64,000 bases of DNA, taken from contig JAQSXJ010000016.1 of the NCBI GenBank assembly GCA_029256725.1, positions 49,088-113,087 on the forward strand, in the 5' to 3' direction. Below are positions 60,515-64,000 of this stretch, piece after piece. The notes under the pieces are model-generated. The model was not told where the DNA came from. It ran no database searches and saw only the letters and a list, made by a program, of their open reading frames with translations. The position numbers were made by a program, and so were the translations under genes. Numbering within the stretch: position 1 is the first letter of the stretch; each line of letters begins with the position of its first letter. The DNA is from Anaerocolumna sp. (GTDB lineage: Bacteria > Bacillota > Clostridia > Lachnospirales > Lachnospiraceae).

Positions 60515-63391
60515 ATGTCAGTTCGAACCACAATTGAAATAGCCGGAGCCAAGCAGAATAATCTAAAGAATATCTCGGTAGAGATTCCAAGGGACAAGTT
60601 AACGGTAATAACCGGTGTATCCGGTTCCGGTAAGTCCTCCCTGGCTTTTGATGTAGTATATGGAGAAGGTCAGAGACGGTTTTTGGATTCCATCTCGACT
60701 TTTGCCAAGAGCCGTATCAGCCAGCTTAAGAAAGCAAAGGTAGATTATGTTAGAGGTCTGTCGCCAGTTATCGCTATTGAGCAGAAGAAGTCAAACAATA
60801 ACCCCAGATCAACAGTGGGAACGGTAACCGATATCAGTGATTATCTCAGATTATTGTATGCAACAGCCGGAACAGGGAAGTGTCCGGTATGCGGGAAACC
60901 TCTAAAACAACTATCAGCAGCGCAGATTGCAGAGCATATAACTACCTTGCCCTCAGGCACAGTTGTGGAACTGAGAGCTCCTATCAATAAGGTCTTCGGT
61001 GAAGATTACAGTTATACCATTGATGAGCTGAGAGAGAAAGGGTATAAGAATCTGTTAGTGGATGGAGAACCCTTTTCCCTGGCGGATAAAAAGGAGCTGG
61101 ATGAGAGAAAGGAATATCAGCTGGAGCTGGTTATCGACCGCTTTACCTTAAAAAGTGATAATTATATCCAGATTGCAAAGTCTATTGAAGCAGCCATGCT
61201 TTCACTGGAAGAAGATATCATGATTAAAGTTGAGGTAATCGGTGAAGTAACGGATTCCTTTTATGAGAATTTTGCCTGTACGGAGCACCATTTCTTCTTA
61301 TGTGATATGCAGCCCTTTCACTTTTCCTTTAATACCCCTGCCAGTGCCTGCAGAACCTGTATGGGTGTAGGATTATCCTATGTAGTAGAACCAAGGTTTC
61401 TGGTGGTTGCACCGGAGAAGAGCATCAGCAGAGGTGCACTAAAGAATACGGTCTATAATACCTCCGGAAAGGATAGTTATCGTTCTGTTATTATGTATAG
61501 CCTGTCAGAGCAATATGGCTTTAGTCTTGATACACCCTTTCATGAACTTTCAAAAGAAATCCGTGACCTCCTGTTCTATGGCACAAAAGGCGAGCTTGTT
61601 AAGATGCAGCAACCTCCTTTTTCAACTAAGAAGAACTGGATAATTGGCAAAGAAAGGCCTTTCTGGGGCTTTGTGCATGAACTGGAAAGCTGGTATAAGC
61701 ACTATATCCGAAAATCCTCTACAACAGAAGCCTTTGAGCCAAACTTTATCAAAGAGTGTATGATTGAGAAGGTATGTCCGGAATGTCATGGTGCAAGACT
61801 TAAGAAACAACGTCTGTTAATTACAGTAGGCGGGAAAAATATTGATGAGCTGTGTAGGTTACAGCTGCCGGAGTTAATGGAATTTTTAAATTCCATTCAA
61901 TTTGATGCAGATATAAAGGATGTAGCAGCTTCTATCATAAGAGAAATTACCACCAGACTGAACCTGCTGATTGATATCGGTCTTTATTATATCAGCTTAA
62001 ATCGCAGAAGTGACAGTATATCCGGTGGTGAAATGCAGAGAATTAAGATGTCTACCCAGATCAGCAGTGAGTTGATGGGGATGCTTTATGTAATGGACGA
62101 GCCAAGTATCGGACTTCACTCAAGGGATTCTTTTAAAGTAATTGAAACGATGAAGAAGCTCAGAGACATCGGTAACACAGTTATTGTAGTGGAACATGAT
62201 CTGGACACCATTAAAAGTGCGGATCATATCATTGAGATCGGACCCGGACCTGGTATTCACGGTGGAAATGTAGTCGCCCAAGGTGCAATGAAAGATATTA
62301 TGAAAGCGAAGCTTTCTGTAACAGGTAAGTACTTATCAGGAGAGGCCAAGATAGAAGTGCCTATGAAGCGGAGGCATCTGGGAGATGATTTCATTTCCAT
62401 ACAGGGAGCGAAGGAAAATAATCTGAAAAATGTAGATCTGGATATACCGCTAGGAGTATTCGTATGTATAACAGGGGTCTCCGGCTCAGGCAAGAGTTCT
62501 CTGATAAATGAAATTCTTTATAAACAGTTAAAGATAGATATGACGGGAGCTAGAATAACCGCAGGAGATCATGATTTTCTCTTCGGAGCCAGTCTGATAA
62601 ATAATGTAATTAATATCGACCAGACACCTATCGGAAGAAATTCCAAATCCAATCCGGCTACCTATATCGGTATATACGATAAAATCAGAGAACTCTTTGC
62701 CTCATTACCAGAAGCTTTAGGCAAAGGTTACCGTGCAATAGATTTCAGTCTGACCCATGCGGGAGGAACCCGCTGCGAGCATTGTTCAGGTGATGGTGTC
62801 ATTGTAACGAACCTTCAGTTTATGGCAGATATTGAAACGGTCTGCCCAATCTGTAAAGGACTTAGATTTTCAGAAGAGGGATTAGAGGTTAAGTATCAGG
62901 GGAAAAATATTGCAGAAGTTCTTGAGATGACTGTTGAGGAGGCATATGAATTCTTCTCTGATAATAACTATCTCAAACACAAACTGGGGATTATGAATGA
63001 ACTGGGACTTGGTTATATGTGTCTGGGACAGAGCTCTACCACTCTCTCCGGCGGAGAAGCTCAGAGAGTTAAGTTAGCTTATGAATTAGCCAAGATTAAG
63101 AAAGGTGCCCACAATCTCTATATTCTGGATGAGCCTACTACAGGGCTTCATTTATCTGATATCCAGAAGCTTCTGTTAAGCTTAAACAAATTGGTTGATA
63201 AAGGACATTCGGTTATTGTAATTGAACATCATATGGATGTAATCAAGTCTGCAGACTATATTATTGATATGGGACCGGAAGGCGGCAGCCAGGGTGGTTA
63301 TGTAGTGGCAGAAGGAACGCCGGAGCAGGTCTGTAAAGTAGAGAAATCCTATACAGGTAAATATCTAAAAGAAGTGATTGGTTGTCTGTAA
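60515..63391 (+). CDS. UvrA-like ABC ATPase (excinuclease subunit A paralogue)
   Basis: A 958-residue UvrA-type protein with two ABC modules. Walker A motifs are GVSGSGKSSLAFD and GVSGSGKSSLIN, signatures are SISGGEMQRIKM and LSGGEAQRVKLA, and Walker B motifs are YVMDEPSIGLH and YILDEPTTGLH. Zinc-finger cysteines are seen in CRTCMGVG with CPECHGARL, and CEHCSGDG with CPICKGLRF. A paralogue role is inferred because it lies with an AraC regulator and a nucleotidyltransferase, and no uvrB is nearby; damage recognition or antibiotic self-protection are candidates. Confidence 0.92.
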   Translation: MSVRTTIEIAGAKQNNLKNISVEIPRDKLTVITGVSGSGKSSLAFDVVYGEGQRRFLDSISTFAKSRISQLKKAKVDYVRGLSPVIAIEQKKSNNNPRSTVGTVTDISDYLRLLYATAGTGKCPVCGKPLKQLSAAQIAEHITTLPSGTVVELRAPINKVFGEDYSYTIDELREKGYKNLLVDGEPFSLADKKELDERKEYQLELVIDRFTLKSDNYIQIAKSIEAAMLSLEEDIMIKVEVIGEVTDSFYENFACTEHHFFLCDMQPFHFSFNTPASACRTCMGVGLSYVVEPRFLVVAPEKSISRGALKNTVYNTSGKDSYRSVIMYSLSEQYGFSLDTPFHELSKEIRDLLFYGTKGELVKMQQPPFSTKKNWIIGKERPFWGFVHELESWYKHYIRKSSTTEAFEPNFIKECMIEKVCPECHGARLKKQRLLITVGGKNIDELCRLQLPELMEFLNSIQFDADIKDVAASIIREITTRLNLLIDIGLYYISLNRRSDSISGGEMQRIKMSTQISSELMGMLYVMDEPSIGLHSRDSFKVIETMKKLRDIGNTVIVVEHDLDTIKSADHIIEIGPGPGIHGGNVVAQGAMKDIMKAKLSVTGKYLSGEAKIEVPMKRRHLGDDFISIQGAKENNLKNVDLDIPLGVFVCITGVSGSGKSSLINEILYKQLKIDMTGARITAGDHDFLFGASLINNVINIDQTPIGRNSKSNPATYIGIYDKIRELFASLPEALGKGYRAIDFSLTHAGGTRCEHCSGDGVIVTNLQFMADIETVCPICKGLRFSEEGLEVKYQGKNIAEVLEMTVEEAYEFFSDNNYLKHKLGIMNELGLGYMCLGQSSTTLSGGEAQRVKLAYELAKIKKGAHNLYILDEPTTGLHLSDIQKLLLSLNKLVDKGHSVIVIEHHMDVIKSADYIIDMGPEGGSQGGYVVAEGTPEQVCKVEKSYTGKYLKEVIGCL

Positions 63392-63465
63392 TTATATAAA
63401 AGTAATCTTAAGCTCCTTCCCTCACGTATGCAATGTCATTAAGATAAGAAAAATAGAATATGTAA

Positions 63466-63500
63466 AGCAGATATGTTAATCGCATATCTGCTATTTTTTT
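63466..63500 (+). terminator. Intrinsic terminator after the UvrA-like gene
   Basis: AGCAGATATG (63466-63475) and CATATCTGCT (63483-63492) form a perfect 10-bp stem with a 7-base loop, followed by A and seven T. Confidence 0.92.
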
Positions 63501-63578
63501 GTGAAAAAGCACTTGTTAAATCAATCAAAAAATGTGGCGAAGCCCCTGAAATATATAGATTTTAGGAGGTTATAGCTT

Positions 63579-64000
63579 ATGCAATATTCAGAAGAAGTTA
63601 AAGGTACTTTGTGGAACTTGATTGATGAAATGTCATCCGATTTATCAGAGTTCACCGTAATTCCAGATAAAGACTTCACAAGAAAGAAGAAATGGGATTT
63701 CCCAACACTGATAAAATTCATTATCTCTATGGAAAGCCAATCATTAAAAAACGAGCTTCACAAATATTTTGGATATACGACAGACTGTCCAACGAATGCT
63801 TCTTTTAATCAAAGAAGAGCTCAAATTAAATCAGATGCTTTTAAATATCTATTTGAAAAATTTACGGTCCAATATAGTAAGAATCATGGTATAATCACTA
63901 TATACAATTACGATAAAAACGGTAATCTGACAACAGAATCAGACGGAACACAATATACCTATGATGCCTTCAACCAGCTTGTTGAGACGGATAAGCAGGA
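63579..64000 (+). pseudogene. IS4-type transposase N-terminal remnant joined in frame to an RHS repeat
   Basis: AGGAGG precedes ATG 63579. Residues 1 to about 100 (KKWDFPTLIKFIISMESQSL, YFGYTTDCPTNASFNQRRAQ, FKYLFEKFT) match the N-terminus of IS4-type transposases. Near 63885 the frame passes without a stop into NYDKNGNLTTESDGTQYTYD and FNQLVET, a YD (RHS) repeat. The catalytic DDE part of the transposase and the body of the RHS protein are not in the window; the frame stays open to base 64000. Whether the fusion is expressed is unknown. Confidence 0.65.

Noticed and set aside
1..64000. tRNA, rRNA, CRISPR, intact prophage or restriction system
   Set aside because: No sequence with the necessary conserved structures or protein motifs was found on either strand.

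Overview
This window looks like the chromosome of a low-GC, anaerobic, carbohydrate-degrading Clostridia member, most likely Lachnospiraceae (inference). The reasons are AT-rich intergenic DNA, strong AGGAGG ribosome-binding sites, intrinsic terminators with U tracts, several methyl-accepting chemotaxis proteins, a very large secreted GH43-type galactan hydrolase with a cre box, cytoplasmic SGNH esterases, and many small flavin or redox enzymes each beside a MarR, TetR, ArsR or AraC regulator. No tRNA, rRNA, CRISPR array or intact prophage was seen.

Layout. 1-865: 3' end of galM and convergent upp. 1.3-2.3 kb: a small membrane protein, a foldback mobile element and a CPBP-protease remnant. 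2.5-4.4 kb: a YtrA-type regulator and ABC transporter operon with a perfect inverted-repeat operator. 4.9-8.0 kb: a tocopherol-cyclase-like protein, a Rieske/FAD oxidoreductase and a DUF3887 lipoprotein. 8.0-10.9 kb: an Agr-like two-component system co-transcribed with a YhfC-type membrane metalloprotease, behind a promoter with 21-bp-spaced repeats. 11-14 kb: a TauE/SafE exporter, YbaN (DUF454), a truncated cydD and a YitT protein. 14.5-16.5 kb: a decaying TetR-led operon. 16.7-18.3 kb: an AAA ATPase and a frameshifted gene. 18.7-26.9 kb: cheY-cheA-cheW-mcp, a CE2-like esterase, a second foldback element and another MCP. 27-31.4 kb: a PucR regulator, an alpha/beta hydrolase, a broken polyferredoxin and a DUF1266 lipoprotein. 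31.7-40.7 kb: the 3019-residue GH43 protein. 41-45 kb: nitroreductases and an oxidoreductase with MarR regulators, separated by gene scars and a foldback element. 45.3-49.1 kb: an orphan HTH protein divergent from an MCP. 49.4-52 kb: an SGNH esterase and a uracil permease. 52.2-56.1 kb: a heterodimeric ABC exporter behind a leader peptide and two alternative terminators. 56.4-63.4 kb: PaiA-like acetyltransferase, ArsR/nitroreductase, and AraC/nucleotidyltransferase/UvrA-like genes. 63.6 kb to the end: an IS4-type transposase remnant fused in frame to an RHS repeat.

How it works together. The chemotaxis genes and the GH43 enzyme fit a motile or surface-sensing plant-glycan degrader. The ABC exporter, UvrA paralogue, PaiA-like enzyme and nitroreductases look like a stress and xenobiotic response layer. 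The most interesting signals are the translation-coupled attenuator upstream of the ABC exporter, the foldback element family whose central hairpin varies in sequence but keeps complete pairing, and the LytTR-type promoter of the Agr-like operon. Several genes carry single-base frameshifts, some beside homopolymers, so assembly error should be excluded before calling every one a pseudogene.
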